This document shows positions 8,776 through 17,399 of a DNA stretch of 64,000 nt, piece by piece. Both the position numbers and the translations under genes were made by a program. Position 1 is the first letter of the stretch, and each line of letters begins with the position of its first letter. The DNA is from Anaerotignum propionicum DSM 1682 (GTDB lineage: Bacteria > Bacillota > Clostridia > Lachnospirales > Anaerotignaceae). The notes below the pieces were generated by a model. It did no database searches. It was not told the DNA's origin and was given only the letters and a program-made list of their open reading frames with translations. The DNA lies in the NCBI RefSeq assembly GCF_001561955.1, contig NZ_CP014223.1:3038001-3102000 (forward strand), read 5' to 3'.

Positions 8776-9848
8776 AAAAAATGATTGCATTGGCTGTTAG
8801 TGGAGCATTGTTGCTGTCCGGCTGTGGCGGTGGTTCTTCTGCTTCTGACGCGGCGGAAAAATATGGCTCTTCCACATTAAAGCTCTATAACTGGGGGGAA
8901 TATATGGGTGCAAACCTGATTTCCGACTTCGAGAAAGAATATGGCGTAAAGGTGATTGTGGAATACTTTGATTCCAACGAAATGATGTACACAAAATTGC
9001 AGGCAGGTGACGCTTATGATGTCCTTGTGCCCTCTGACTATATGATTGAACGTTTGATTAAGGAAAACATGCTGCAAAAACTGGATCTAACCAAGATTCC
9101 AAATATCTCAAATTTGGCTGAAGGCGTGAAGCATCTGCCCTATGACCCCGATAATTCTTACTCTGTGCCATATTTCTGGGGTAACGTGGGAATTGTTTAT
9201 AACCACAATAACGTAAAAGCCGCAGACGTGGAAAAACTGGGCTATAATATCCTTCAGGATACCACCTATAAAGGACGCATCTATGTATATGACTCCGAGC
9301 GTGATTCCTTTATGATGGCATTGAAGGCATTGGGCTATTCCATGAATACAGAGAACGAAAGCGAGGTTCAAGAGGCTTATAACTGGCTCCTTCAAATGAA
9401 CGATACCATGGATCCCGCTTATGTTACCGATGAAGTAATCGACGGCATGATTAATGGAAATAAAGATATTGCCGTTGTTTATAGTGGTGACGCCGCAACT
9501 ATTTTGAACGAAAACGAAGATATGAGCTTTTTTCTACCTACAGAGGGCACAAACCTGTGGAGCGATTCCATGGTTATTCCTGCTAACGCAGAAAATCCCC
9601 TCTTGGCTCATGAATTCATTAACTATGTATTAACCCATGACGCTTCCTACGATAACTCCGAAACTGTGGGATACCCTTCTTCTAACCAAGAGGTGTTGGA
9701 TGAAATGTCTGGCTCTGGTGGAATTTATGCAGAAAATGAAGCATATCTGCCCAGAACAGATTATGCCAAGGACGAAGTATTTAAAGATAATCCTGTTTTA
9801 AAGCAGAAACTTGCTGAGCTTTGGATTAAAGTAAAGGCTTCTCACTAA
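8772..9848 (+). CDS. potD: Polyamine ABC transporter substrate-binding lipoprotein PotD
   Basis: A 358-residue extracellular binding protein. The signal peptide ends in the lipobox LLLSGC, so Cys18 is lipid-anchored outside the membrane, as usual in Gram-positive bacteria. The mature part begins with the PotD/F hallmark LKLYNWGEYMG and continues through VPSDYMIERL, YSVPYFWGNVGIVYN and VYSGDAATIL. It binds spermidine or putrescine and delivers it to PotBC. The start overlaps potC (ATGA). The operon ends at the terminator at 9861-9900. Confidence 0.95.
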   Translation: MKKMIALAVSGALLLSGCGGGSSASDAAEKYGSSTLKLYNWGEYMGANLISDFEKEYGVKVIVEYFDSNEMMYTKLQAGDAYDVLVPSDYMIERLIKENMLQKLDLTKIPNISNLAEGVKHLPYDPDNSYSVPYFWGNVGIVYNHNNVKAADVEKLGYNILQDTTYKGRIYVYDSERDSFMMALKALGYSMNTENESEVQEAYNWLLQMNDTMDPAYVTDEVIDGMINGNKDIAVVYSGDAATILNENEDMSFFLPTEGTNLWSDSMVIPANAENPLLAHEFINYVLTHDASYDNSETVGYPSSNQEVLDEMSGSGGIYAENEAYLPRTDYAKDEVFKDNPVLKQKLAELWIKVKASH

Positions 9849-9860
9849 ATCACATCATAA

Positions 9861-9900
9861 AAGCCCGTATTGTTGGATTATAGCAATCGGGCTTTTTGTT
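9861..9900. terminator. Terminator of pot operon, probably bidirectional
   Basis: AAGCCCG pairs with CGGGCTT around a 19-nt loop, with TTTTTGTTT on the plus side and TTTTATG on the minus side. It sits between convergent potD and the small gene at 9903. Confidence 0.8.
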
Positions 9901-9902
9901 TA

Positions 9903-10145
9903 TCAAATTTTATATATTTTTTTCCACCAATCATTTGGAGATATAAAAACCAAACCTGTAATCACAATACCTACAGTAATTAAAAATGAAAAAGTTATGA
10001 AAGGTTCACCAAAATAGTCCCATGGATTTTTATTAAGATTCTTTATCTTGTCCAAAAACTGTAAAATAATTAAACCAAATAATTGTAAAGACAATTGGCA
10101 AAAACCAACCAAAATAAATATGTAACCTAAAAATTTTCTATTCAT
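9903..10145 (-). CDS. Small hypothetical membrane protein
   Basis: I do not recognise this 80-residue protein. It has two hydrophobic segments (about residues 5-28 and 48-67) with a lysine/asparagine-rich stretch between them that contains NPWDYFGEP. The latter half ends FISPNDWWKK. The ATG at 10145 is preceded by GGAG at 7 nt. Base composition is more AT-rich than the pot genes, and the gene stands alone, convergent to potD. No function can be proposed. Confidence 0.55.
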   Translation of the reverse strand: MNRKFLGYIFILVGFCQLSLQLFGLIILQFLDKIKNLNKNPWDYFGEPFITFSFLITVGIVITGLVFISPNDWWKKIYKI

Positions 10146-10454
10146 GTTCAAACTCCAATCTATTTAAGAATAATAATTATTTCAATATCATTTTGCTCAA
10201 TTTCAGAAAACAAGCCCCTCATATAAGAAATATTAATAAAATACCAACTAGAAAAGCGATATTCAACTTTATTCCAATATTTTCCATTCTAGTATCCTTT
10301 CTATAATTTGTCAATATCTGTATGTTTCTTGTTTTTTCCTCTTTACTTATAATTTCATTAAGAACCAGTACCTTTTTTCTATGTGATTATTTTGACACTG
10401 TCGTAACAAGGAAGTATAATGGATTTTAGATTACATTTTGAAAAGGATAATACC
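10146..10454. other. Intergenic region with a possible micro-ORF
   Basis: There is no clear gene. On the minus strand 10219-10287 could encode a 22-residue hydrophobic peptide (MENIGIK then a run of aliphatic residues) with GGAT 8 nt upstream. This is too little to call. On the plus strand an ATG at 10419 is in frame with the LRR gene but lacks a ribosome binding site. Confidence 0.3.
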
Positions 10455-11636
10455 ATGAAGCCAACAAAAAAGGTTATATTATATTATAAAGTCTCTGCCA
10501 AGGGCGTTACCATCTTGGGCATCAAGGGCAGAGCAAGCCAACTGCATATTCCGGAAACTATTGATGATATGCCTGTGGTGGCCATTGAAGATTTCGCTTT
10601 TTCCATTGAAACGGAGCAACCTCAGCTAGAGGAAGAAAACTTGGGAGAGATATTTCTTTGCTTATCAGCAGACAAACGCACTGCCGTTCCCAAAGAAGAT
10701 GATGGAGATGCCATCTTACGTATCATCCTTCCTGATACTATCCGCCGTATTGGTGCTTATGCCTTCTCAGGCTGTAATGCCTTGGGTTCTATTGTTCTGC
10801 CTGAAGGGTTGGAGGAAATCGCCCCCTATACCTTTTCCGGATGTTCCGCCTTAGAGGCTTTGACACTGCCCCAAAGTATACAAAAAATAGGTAGCTATGC
10901 TTTCTTCGATTGTCATAGTCTCAAGGCTCTTACCATCCCAGACAAGGTAACTGCCATAGAGCGCTATGCATTTTATAATTGCAGATCCCTTTACAAAATC
11001 AATATACCGAAAAATACAGAGCATCTGGAAACAGGCTTATTTTTGAATTGTGACAGCCTTTACGATATTTATTTCGGACAATGCAAGCATATTTCCGACT
11101 TAATCGCAGTTCTAAACCATGAGCTGTTGCTTACCATAGATTTTCCCGATGCCAGAGCGAAATTGCTCATCCCCGATTTTCAATATGAATACATCGAGGA
11201 TACCCCTGCACGGCAGTTTCATCAGGTAAATTACGGCACAGGCCATTTATTTCGCCAATGCATTCGCAATTCTGACATTGATTTTCGCAGATACGACGAA
11301 CTGTTTTATCTTACTCGAAGGGAAGATGCGGCAGTTTTGGTACTGCTTTTGGCGGTATATCGTCTGTCCTATCCCTACCGCCTGGTAGCTGAACGTAGGG
11401 AAACCTATCTTTCCTATGTGCGAGAGCATTTGCTGTTTGCGGCGGATTATTATATCCAAAACAATGATCTGGAGGTTCTGCGTCAATTCGCCCAATGGGG
11501 ACTTTACACCAATGAGGCTTTGCCAAAAATGATAGAAATGGCACAAAAAAAAGGAAAAACTGAAATTCTTAGCTTTCTTATGGATTACCAACATAAAAAA
11601 AGGAATCCCATAAAGAAAAAAAGCTTTGATTTGTAA
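10455..11636 (+). CDS. Leucine-rich repeat (BspA/LRR_5) protein, first gene of LRR-VWA-MoxR operon
   Basis: A 393-residue protein without a signal peptide. After a short N-terminal beta region come four consecutive LRR_5 units of about 23 residues (IRRIGAYAFSGCNALGSIVL and three similar units, about 95-200). The rest (about 230-390) is mostly alpha-helical and ends in an ankyrin-like segment (LEVLRQFAQWGLY, KGKTEILSFLMDY) with a basic tail. Start ATG 10455 follows AGGA at 8 nt; an upstream ATG (10419) lacks one. It overlaps the region before the next gene, whose ATG is 10 nt past this stop. LRR units suggest a protein-binding adaptor, which is inference; the cytoplasmic location follows from the missing signal. 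Confidence 0.87.
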   Translation: MKPTKKVILYYKVSAKGVTILGIKGRASQLHIPETIDDMPVVAIEDFAFSIETEQPQLEEENLGEIFLCLSADKRTAVPKEDDGDAILRIILPDTIRRIGAYAFSGCNALGSIVLPEGLEEIAPYTFSGCSALEALTLPQSIQKIGSYAFFDCHSLKALTIPDKVTAIERYAFYNCRSLYKINIPKNTEHLETGLFLNCDSLYDIYFGQCKHISDLIAVLNHELLLTIDFPDARAKLLIPDFQYEYIEDTPARQFHQVNYGTGHLFRQCIRNSDIDFRRYDELFYLTRREDAAVLVLLLAVYRLSYPYRLVAERRETYLSYVREHLLFAADYYIQNNDLEVLRQFAQWGLYTNEALPKMIEMAQKKGKTEILSFLMDYQHKKRNPIKKKSFDL

Positions 11637-11646
11637 AGGAGGGCTT

Positions 11647-13029
11647 ATGAACGAAAATCATCAACGTCTCATACAAATCGGCAATGCTATTTTAAATGCC
11701 TCCCGCAATGAATTATACTTATCCTTGCGGTTTTTGGATATTGCTTTAAGCGGACTACGCTATGAAATGAACCTTTCCTCCCTTTATGTGGGAACGGACG
11801 GAGAAAAGGTGCTGTTTAACCCTCGATATTTGGTAGAGCGGTACCAATCCGACCCCGTTTTGGTAAACCGCCTTTATCTGCATATGCTTTTGCATTGCAT
11901 TTTCCGCCATCCTTTTCACATGGGAGAACGGGATGAGGCTCTTTGGGGCGTTTCCTGCGATATTGCCGTAGAGTCCATTATTGATTCCCTGCCTCTAAAG
12001 GCCACTCGCTTGGTAGTTTCTGATCGCCGAAATGAAATGTATGAGTCCCTGAAAAAGGATTTGAAAGTTCTTTCTGCCGAAGGTATTTACCGCAAGCTTT
12101 CAGAACAAAAGTTGACCGATAAGGAGTTTGGCAAGCTACAGCTTGAATTCTGGGTGGACGATCATGTTTTTTGGGAGCATAAAAAAGAAGAGAATCAGAA
12201 TAACGATAATCAAAATGACAATAATTCTGAAAATCAAGACCAAACGGAACAAGAACAAAATCAAGAAAAGCAGAAACAACTTGAAGAAAAATGGCAGCAA
12301 ATCGGAGAAAAAATGGAAACCAATTTGGAATCCTTCTCGAAAGAGATGGGAGAAAATGCGGGGGATTTGTTGCAGCTTTTGAAAATCGAAAATAGAGAGA
12401 AATACGACTATCGTCGGTTTCTTGAAAAATTTGTGACCCTAAAAGAGGACATGCGGGTGGATGACGATGCCTATGACTATATCTTTTACACATACGGACT
12501 GACGCTTTACGGAAATATGCCCCTCATTGAATCCTTGGAGTATAAGGAAGTAAAAAAAATAGAAGAATTGGTTATTGCCATTGATACCTCAGAATCCTGC
12601 GAAGGGGAAACCATTCGCCGTTTCTTGGAAGAAACCTACGCAATTCTTAGAAACAGTGAATCATTTTTCCATAAAACAAATATCCACATCGTCCAATGTG
12701 ATGCAAAGGTACAACAGGATACCATCATCACTTCCACGGAGGAATTGGCACAATACATGGATAACTTTCGCATCCTAGGCAGTGGCGGCACCGACTTCCG
12801 CCCTGTGTTTGAATATGTAAATAAGCTCATTAACGAGAAGGCATTCCATAACCTAAAGGGACTGATTTATTTTACCGATGGTTACGGCACCTTTCCCAAT
12901 GGCAGACCGCCCTATGAAACTGCTTTTATCTTTTTTCATGAGGACTATTTAGATTTAAATGTACCCCCTTGGGCAATGAAGGTTGTCCTAGGGCCGGAAG
13001 ACCTATCAATCTATGATAAGGAGAAATGA
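11647..13029 (+). CDS. DUF2201-type putative metallopeptidase / VWA-like protein
   Basis: A 460-residue cytoplasmic protein. The N-terminal half is DUF2201_N-like with a zinc-peptidase-like HMLLHCIFRH motif (HxxxH, about residues 79-88). A charged, Asn/Gln/Glu-rich linker covers about 180-220. The C-terminal half is a VWA-like domain with an intact metal-ion-dependent adhesion site: DTSES (from Asp313), GGTD and TDGYG. Such proteins usually work with a MoxR ATPase, which is encoded next and overlaps its stop. The start ATG follows AGGAGG at 4 nt. Whether the peptidase-like motif is catalytic cannot be told from sequence. Confidence 0.88.
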   Translation: MNENHQRLIQIGNAILNASRNELYLSLRFLDIALSGLRYEMNLSSLYVGTDGEKVLFNPRYLVERYQSDPVLVNRLYLHMLLHCIFRHPFHMGERDEALWGVSCDIAVESIIDSLPLKATRLVVSDRRNEMYESLKKDLKVLSAEGIYRKLSEQKLTDKEFGKLQLEFWVDDHVFWEHKKEENQNNDNQNDNNSENQDQTEQEQNQEKQKQLEEKWQQIGEKMETNLESFSKEMGENAGDLLQLLKIENREKYDYRRFLEKFVTLKEDMRVDDDAYDYIFYTYGLTLYGNMPLIESLEYKEVKKIEELVIAIDTSESCEGETIRRFLEETYAILRNSESFFHKTNIHIVQCDAKVQQDTIITSTEELAQYMDNFRILGSGGTDFRPVFEYVNKLINEKAFHNLKGLIYFTDGYGTFPNGRPPYETAFIFFHEDYLDLNVPPWAMKVVLGPEDLSIYDKEK

Positions 13030-13031
13030 CT

Positions 13032-14570
13032 ATGAATATAAAACAAGCAAAGGAAGAAATTCAAAAAGCCATACAGGCTTATTTGTTGAAAAATGAGTTT
13101 GGTGAATACCTGATTCCCCGGGTGCGTCAGCGCCCCGTTTTGCTTATGGGGCCTCCTGGAATTGGCAAAACCGCCATTATGGAGCAAGTGGCAAGGGAAT
13201 GCGGCGTTGCCTTAGTATCCTATAGCATCACCCACCATACCCGCCAAAGTGCCATCGGTCTGCCCTTTATCAACCATAAAGAATACGGAGGCAAGGAATA
13301 TGCCGTAACGGAGTATACCATGAGCGAAATTATTGCCTCTGTTTATAACAAAATGGAAGAAACAGGTCTTTCAGAAGGCATCCTTTTTATTGATGAAATC
13401 AACTGCGCTTCGGAAACCCTAGCCCCTGCCATGCTGCAATTTTTACAGGCAAAAACCTTTGGTGCCCATCGGGTGCCTGATGGCTGGCTCATTGCCGCCG
13501 CAGGAAACCCCCCTGAATATAATAAAAGTGTTCGGGAATTTGACGTTGTGACCCTTGACCGTGTGAAAAAAATTGATGTTGAGCCTGATTTTAAAGTTTG
13601 GAAGGAATATGCTTATAAGCATTCCGTTCACGGCGCAATTCTTTCCTATCTGGAAATCAAGAAAAATCATTTTTACGCCATGGAAAACACCGTGGATGGG
13701 AAACGGTTTGTAACCCCCAGAGGCTGGGAAGATTTATCCACCATACTTAAAGTATATGAAACAATGGGCATCACTGCGGATGCAGGCATGATTTTACAAT
13801 ATTTGCAGCATCAAAAAATCGCCAGAGATTTCGCCAATTATTTGGATTTATATCATAAATATAAAACAGATTATCATGTGGAGGATATCCTAAACGGTAC
13901 CTTTACGGAACAATCTGCGGCAAAATTATCTTCTGCAGCCTTTGACGAAAAGCTTAGCGTTCTGGGTCTATTGCTTAGTCGTCTTTCCGATGATTTTCGG
14001 CTGGCTTATGAAGGGGATTTATTTACCACAGAACTACATCAAGCCCTTGTGGAACTGAAAGAACGCTTCCAAAACCCTTATTGCAAGGAAACACCTTGGG
14101 ATAAGCTTTTTGAAGGCTTGATTGAGGAAAAAGAAAATTCCTTTGTTAAGGAGCAGAAAGCCGACCTTTTGGATCAAAGCACCAAAAAAAGCCGCCGCAT
14201 GACCATAGAACGGCTCTTTGCATTGGAAAAAGAAATAAAAGGCCTTGGCATTCAAGAAAAAGAGGCTGTTTTTGAAAAAATCAAATCCTCCTTTTCCAAG
14301 GATGTTACCCATAGGGAACAGCTTATTGAGACAGGTGCAAAAGAATTGGGAAATGCTTTCCTCTTTTTAGAGGAGGCCTTTGGTGCAGGGCAAGAAATGG
14401 TAATTTTCATTACAGAACTAACCACTAATTTCTACAGTGTAAAATTTATCAGCGAAAATGGCAGTGAAAAATACTATCAATATAATAAAGAATTGCTGTT
14501 TGACGAAAAACAAAAAAGCATTTTAAAAGATATTGCATCCGCAAAGGCTGAGGGGGCTCTTTTGTTTTAA
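13032..14570 (+). CDS. MoxR-family AAA+ ATPase
   Basis: A 512-residue ATPase with Walker A GPPGIGKTA (about 37-45), Walker B ILFIDEIN (about 117-124), a sensor-type AAGNPPEYN and an arginine-containing DRVKK segment. MoxR ATPases act as chaperones that remodel or activate partners together with VWA proteins, and the VWA gene lies directly upstream. The C-terminal 200 residues are helical and not recognised. ATG 13032 is preferred, with GGAG 8 nt upstream; ATG 13026 would overlap the previous stop and sits only 2 nt from that site. Last gene of the three-gene unit. Compare RavA-ViaA in enteric bacteria as an architectural analogue only. Confidence 0.9.
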   Translation: MNIKQAKEEIQKAIQAYLLKNEFGEYLIPRVRQRPVLLMGPPGIGKTAIMEQVARECGVALVSYSITHHTRQSAIGLPFINHKEYGGKEYAVTEYTMSEIIASVYNKMEETGLSEGILFIDEINCASETLAPAMLQFLQAKTFGAHRVPDGWLIAAAGNPPEYNKSVREFDVVTLDRVKKIDVEPDFKVWKEYAYKHSVHGAILSYLEIKKNHFYAMENTVDGKRFVTPRGWEDLSTILKVYETMGITADAGMILQYLQHQKIARDFANYLDLYHKYKTDYHVEDILNGTFTEQSAAKLSSAAFDEKLSVLGLLLSRLSDDFRLAYEGDLFTTELHQALVELKERFQNPYCKETPWDKLFEGLIEEKENSFVKEQKADLLDQSTKKSRRMTIERLFALEKEIKGLGIQEKEAVFEKIKSSFSKDVTHREQLIETGAKELGNAFLFLEEAFGAGQEMVIFITELTTNFYSVKFISENGSEKYYQYNKELLFDEKQKSILKDIASAKAEGALLF

Positions 14571-14672
14571 GCAGTGTTTGGGGAAACTTGTTTTACGCAA
14601 TTTTCCCCTTTTTTTGACTTCACTATTGAAACATTCCATAAATTGGTATACCATCCATATTAGGAGGTGTAC

Positions 14673-15170
14673 ATGATGAATATAGTTTTTGAAAAGCTTG
14701 GAATGGAGCACCAAAAATTGGTTATGGAAATTTTTAATTACTACATTGCCACTGGTACTGGCGCTTTTCCGCCAACGCCCTTACCAGAACAGTTTTACCC
14801 CATGCTGATGAAAAGATCTGAGGATTTATGTGCCTATGCTGTGGTTGATGCAGATATAAACAGAACTGTAGGCTTTTGTTCTCTGTCTCCCTTTCATCCC
14901 TTCTCCACCTTTCAGAAAACTGCTGATGTCTCTTATTTTATTGCTGAGGACTACACCGCAAAAGGAGTCGGTGCAAAATGCCTTTCCTTATTGGAACAGG
15001 AAGGAAAAGTCCTCGGAGTACATCACCTTATCGCGGAAATTTCCTCTGAGAATGAGCCCAGTATTCAGTTCCATATTAAAAATGGGTTTTCAAATATTGG
15101 GGAGTTTAAAAATGTGGGAGAAAAATTGGGGCGTAACTTTGGTATCGTACTAATGCAAAAAACGCTATAA
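14673..15170 (+). CDS. GNAT-family N-acetyltransferase
   Basis: About 165 residues of the PAT/phosphinothricin-acetyltransferase-like GNAT branch. Visible elements are a YYIATGTGAFPP segment near the N-terminus, the beta4 strand VSYFIAEDYTAKGVGAKCLS, in which residues after the strand bind acetyl-CoA (Q/RxxGxG/A-like AKGVGA), and the ENEPSIQFHIKNGFSNIG acceptor-side motif near the end. Substrate unknown. AGGAGG lies 5 nt before ATG 14673 and 8 nt before the adjacent ATG 14676, so either start is possible. Stands alone between the MoxR gene and a convergent exporter. Confidence 0.85.
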   Translation: MMNIVFEKLGMEHQKLVMEIFNYYIATGTGAFPPTPLPEQFYPMLMKRSEDLCAYAVVDADINRTVGFCSLSPFHPFSTFQKTADVSYFIAEDYTAKGVGAKCLSLLEQEGKVLGVHHLIAEISSENEPSIQFHIKNGFSNIGEFKNVGEKLGRNFGIVLMQKTL

Positions 15171-15173
15171 AAG

Positions 15174-15213
15174 AAAAAGGGACGCCTGCACGAATATGCT
15201 TGACGTCCCTTTT
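15174..15213. terminator. Bidirectional terminator
   Basis: AAAAAGGGACG pairs with CGTCCCTTTT between the convergent GNAT and TauE/SafE genes. T-runs are present on both strands. Confidence 0.85.
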
Positions 15214-15216
15214 GTA

Positions 15217-15996
15217 TCATACTAAAAAATCCACACCCATTTTGATGAATAATAACACAATAACCACCATTAACATGTATTGAATGGCTTTTGCGCCTTT
15301 TTTTATGGCAAAGCCTGCTCCGAAATAATTTCCTGCAATCCCAAATACGGCCGCAGGAATTGCAATTTTAAAATACACGGTTCCTTCCAAAAGAAATACT
15401 GCCAGAGCTGCATAATTGGAAGCCAAATTCAAACATTTTGCATTTCCCGAAGCAGTACGCAAATCATATTTCATAACAAAACAAAAAGCCATCAAGGCAA
15501 ACGTTCCTGTGCCAGGGCCAATTAAGCCATCGTAAAATCCAATGACTCCGCCAATCAGTAACGCCAGTACAATCTTCTTCTTCTTAGTATAAGAATCCGA
15601 ATGATTCTCCTCCCCCATATTTTTGTTTAAAACCGTAATGATTCCAACTATGGGTAAAATGACAAGCATCATGGCCTTTAAGGTGCTGTCACTGAAGTAA
15701 AGCACCACCTTCGCCGCCAAAGCGGATGCTGCAAAAGCACCCATTGCCGCTAAGATTCCCACTTGAATATCCAGCATTTTATGCTTCCAATACCGTAACG
15801 TGGCTATGGTGGTTCCGAAGGCAGCAGAGAACTTGTTGCATCCATAAACAAAATGCATAGGGATTCCTGTCAACGTATAGGCAGGTAAAGATATGAGACC
15901 CCCACCGCCGGCTATGGAATCTAAAAATCCTGCCAAAAAACTGGCTCCCATTAACATCAAAAAATTTGGAACTGAAATCACAAATTCTCCACCCAT
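15217..15996 (-). CDS. TauE/SafE family anion exporter
   Basis: A 259-residue integral membrane protein with about eight hydrophobic segments. It carries the two family repeats: SFLAGFLDSIAGGGGLISLP near the N-terminus and GFYDGLIGPGTGTFALM in the second half. Members export sulfite, sulfoacetate or related organosulfur anions, and the substrate here is unknown. The start ATG 15996 has AGAGG about 9 nt upstream and gives MGGEFVIS. It ends at the shared terminator. No sulfur-metabolism gene is adjacent. Confidence 0.9.
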   Translation of the reverse strand: MGGEFVISVPNFLMLMGASFLAGFLDSIAGGGGLISLPAYTLTGIPMHFVYGCNKFSAAFGTTIATLRYWKHKMLDIQVGILAAMGAFAASALAAKVVLYFSDSTLKAMMLVILPIVGIITVLNKNMGEENHSDSYTKKKKIVLALLIGGVIGFYDGLIGPGTGTFALMAFCFVMKYDLRTASGNAKCLNLASNYAALAVFLLEGTVYFKIAIPAAVFGIAGNYFGAGFAIKKGAKAIQYMLMVVIVLLFIKMGVDFLV

Positions 15997-16059
15997 TTCA
16001 TTTCGCCTCTTATACTTTCTCAAAAAAAGTCTGTGTTACCCATTCACTATAGACTTTTC

Positions 16060-17394
16060 TTACAATTCAACCACCACGTCAATCTCCTCTATGCCATAAA
16101 GGAAAAACAACCGGATCATCTCTTCTGTAATTCTCTCACCGCTTATAGCTATGGGTATGGCAGGGGGACAGGAAACAGCAGGTGTTGCACAAATCCGTCC
16201 CAGGGCTTGCTCCACCTTCACGGTGCATCGCCTTGCAAACATGGCCTCACGAATGGACATTACTTGCTCTCCTCTGAAAGGCAGAGTAGTCCTTTCTCCC
16301 TCAGTACTCTTAGCAATCATAGGAGGTAATGCATTTTCAATTCTTTTAAAATCCACTTCTCCATTTTCTGTGGAAAACATCATAACAAGGTGGTCTGCAT
16401 CGGCAAACTCCGGCTCAATTCCACTTTCTCGGAGAAATTTAGCCAAATCATATCCTGTTATGCCCATTTTTGCCCCTTCCAGCACAATCTTTAACGGTTC
16501 ATAATTCTGCAAAAAGTAGCCTTTCTCCCTTAATTGCACGGCAAGCTGTTTCACTTTCTCACAGACACCATGCATTTTCTCTCTATACCCTTCTGCCAAT
16601 ACTTCATTGCACAAATCTAAAGATTGCAGCGTGAGGTAAGAGGGACTTGTAGAACCAAATAGGGCCAATGCATTTTTTCCATCTTTCTCAAAGGGCAAGG
16701 CATCCCTTCCAATATGTAAATATGCCCCTCCTGTTAAAACCGGTAAGGTTTTATGGGCAGAATCGCAGCACATATCGGCACCCAAATCCATAGGATGCAA
16801 AGATTCAGGTAAAAAACGCAAATAAGCCCCATGGGCATTATCCACCAATAGAGGAATGCCATATTTTCTGCAAACCTCAGAAAGCCCTTTTATATCTGCC
16901 ATCCCACCCAAATAATCAGGGGAAGTAATGTATAGGGCAAAGGGCAGAACCTCCATAGATTTCAGAATACTCTCCAACTGTTGGGTTAAAATGGGACAAC
17001 TGCAAAGAGATGCTTCCTCCTCAGGATAAATCCACACTACCTCCAAATCCAATAAAGCACAGGTATGTAAAAATGCCTTATGAGCATTTCTGGCCGCTAA
17101 AATAGGCTGTCCCTTTTTTCCACGGAGCATAGCCAAATAAACCATAGCACCAATGCATTGTGAGGAACCTCCAGTGGCATAGAACGTTCTTTTTGTGCCA
17201 AATAAACGAGTGGCATTGTTCTCACTTTGCCGAATAATCCCCTGGGCATGATATAAATCGTCAGCCCCTTTGATTTCTGTGATATCTAAGGCCTCACAAC
17301 CCAAAAGGGGGCTGCCCTTATGCCCCGGCATATGCAGGCGGACAGTCCCTTTCTCCAAATATTCCTTCACAAAATCATAAATCGGTGTATCCAT
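16060..17394 (-). CDS. Orn/Lys/Arg decarboxylase family protein (PLP)
   Basis: A 444-residue fold-type-I decarboxylase of the SpeA/Cad/YaaO type. HMPGHKGSP (21-29), FYATGGSSQ (71-79) and the PLP lysine in DSAHKTLPVLTGG (Lys215) are all present, as is the C-terminal domain with PPAIPIAISGE. The substrate may be arginine, lysine or ornithine, giving a polyamine or cadaverine. It is the third gene of the SCIFF operon, starting 5 nt after the maturase stop with AGGAA 8 nt upstream. That linkage is worth noting because the decarboxylase has no known role in peptide maturation. Slightly shorter than the usual 470-490 residues. Confidence 0.9.
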   Translation of the reverse strand: MDTPIYDFVKEYLEKGTVRLHMPGHKGSPLLGCEALDITEIKGADDLYHAQGIIRQSENNATRLFGTKRTFYATGGSSQCIGAMVYLAMLRGKKGQPILAARNAHKAFLHTCALLDLEVVWIYPEEEASLCSCPILTQQLESILKSMEVLPFALYITSPDYLGGMADIKGLSEVCRKYGIPLLVDNAHGAYLRFLPESLHPMDLGADMCCDSAHKTLPVLTGGAYLHIGRDALPFEKDGKNALALFGSTSPSYLTLQSLDLCNEVLAEGYREKMHGVCEKVKQLAVQLREKGYFLQNYEPLKIVLEGAKMGITGYDLAKFLRESGIEPEFADADHLVMMFSTENGEVDFKRIENALPPMIAKSTEGERTTLPFRGEQVMSIREAMFARRCTVKVEQALGRICATPAVSCPPAIPIAISGERITEEMIRLFFLYGIEEIDVVVEL

Positions 17395-17399
17395 GACAA

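Noticed and set aside
10219-10287. 22-residue hydrophobic micro-ORF
   Set aside because: Weak ribosome site and AT-rich composition; could arise by chance. Mentioned only in the intergenic note.
12128-12382. Plus-strand 84-codon frame inside the VWA gene
   Set aside because: It is a Lys/Asn-rich frame produced by the low-complexity linker of the real protein.
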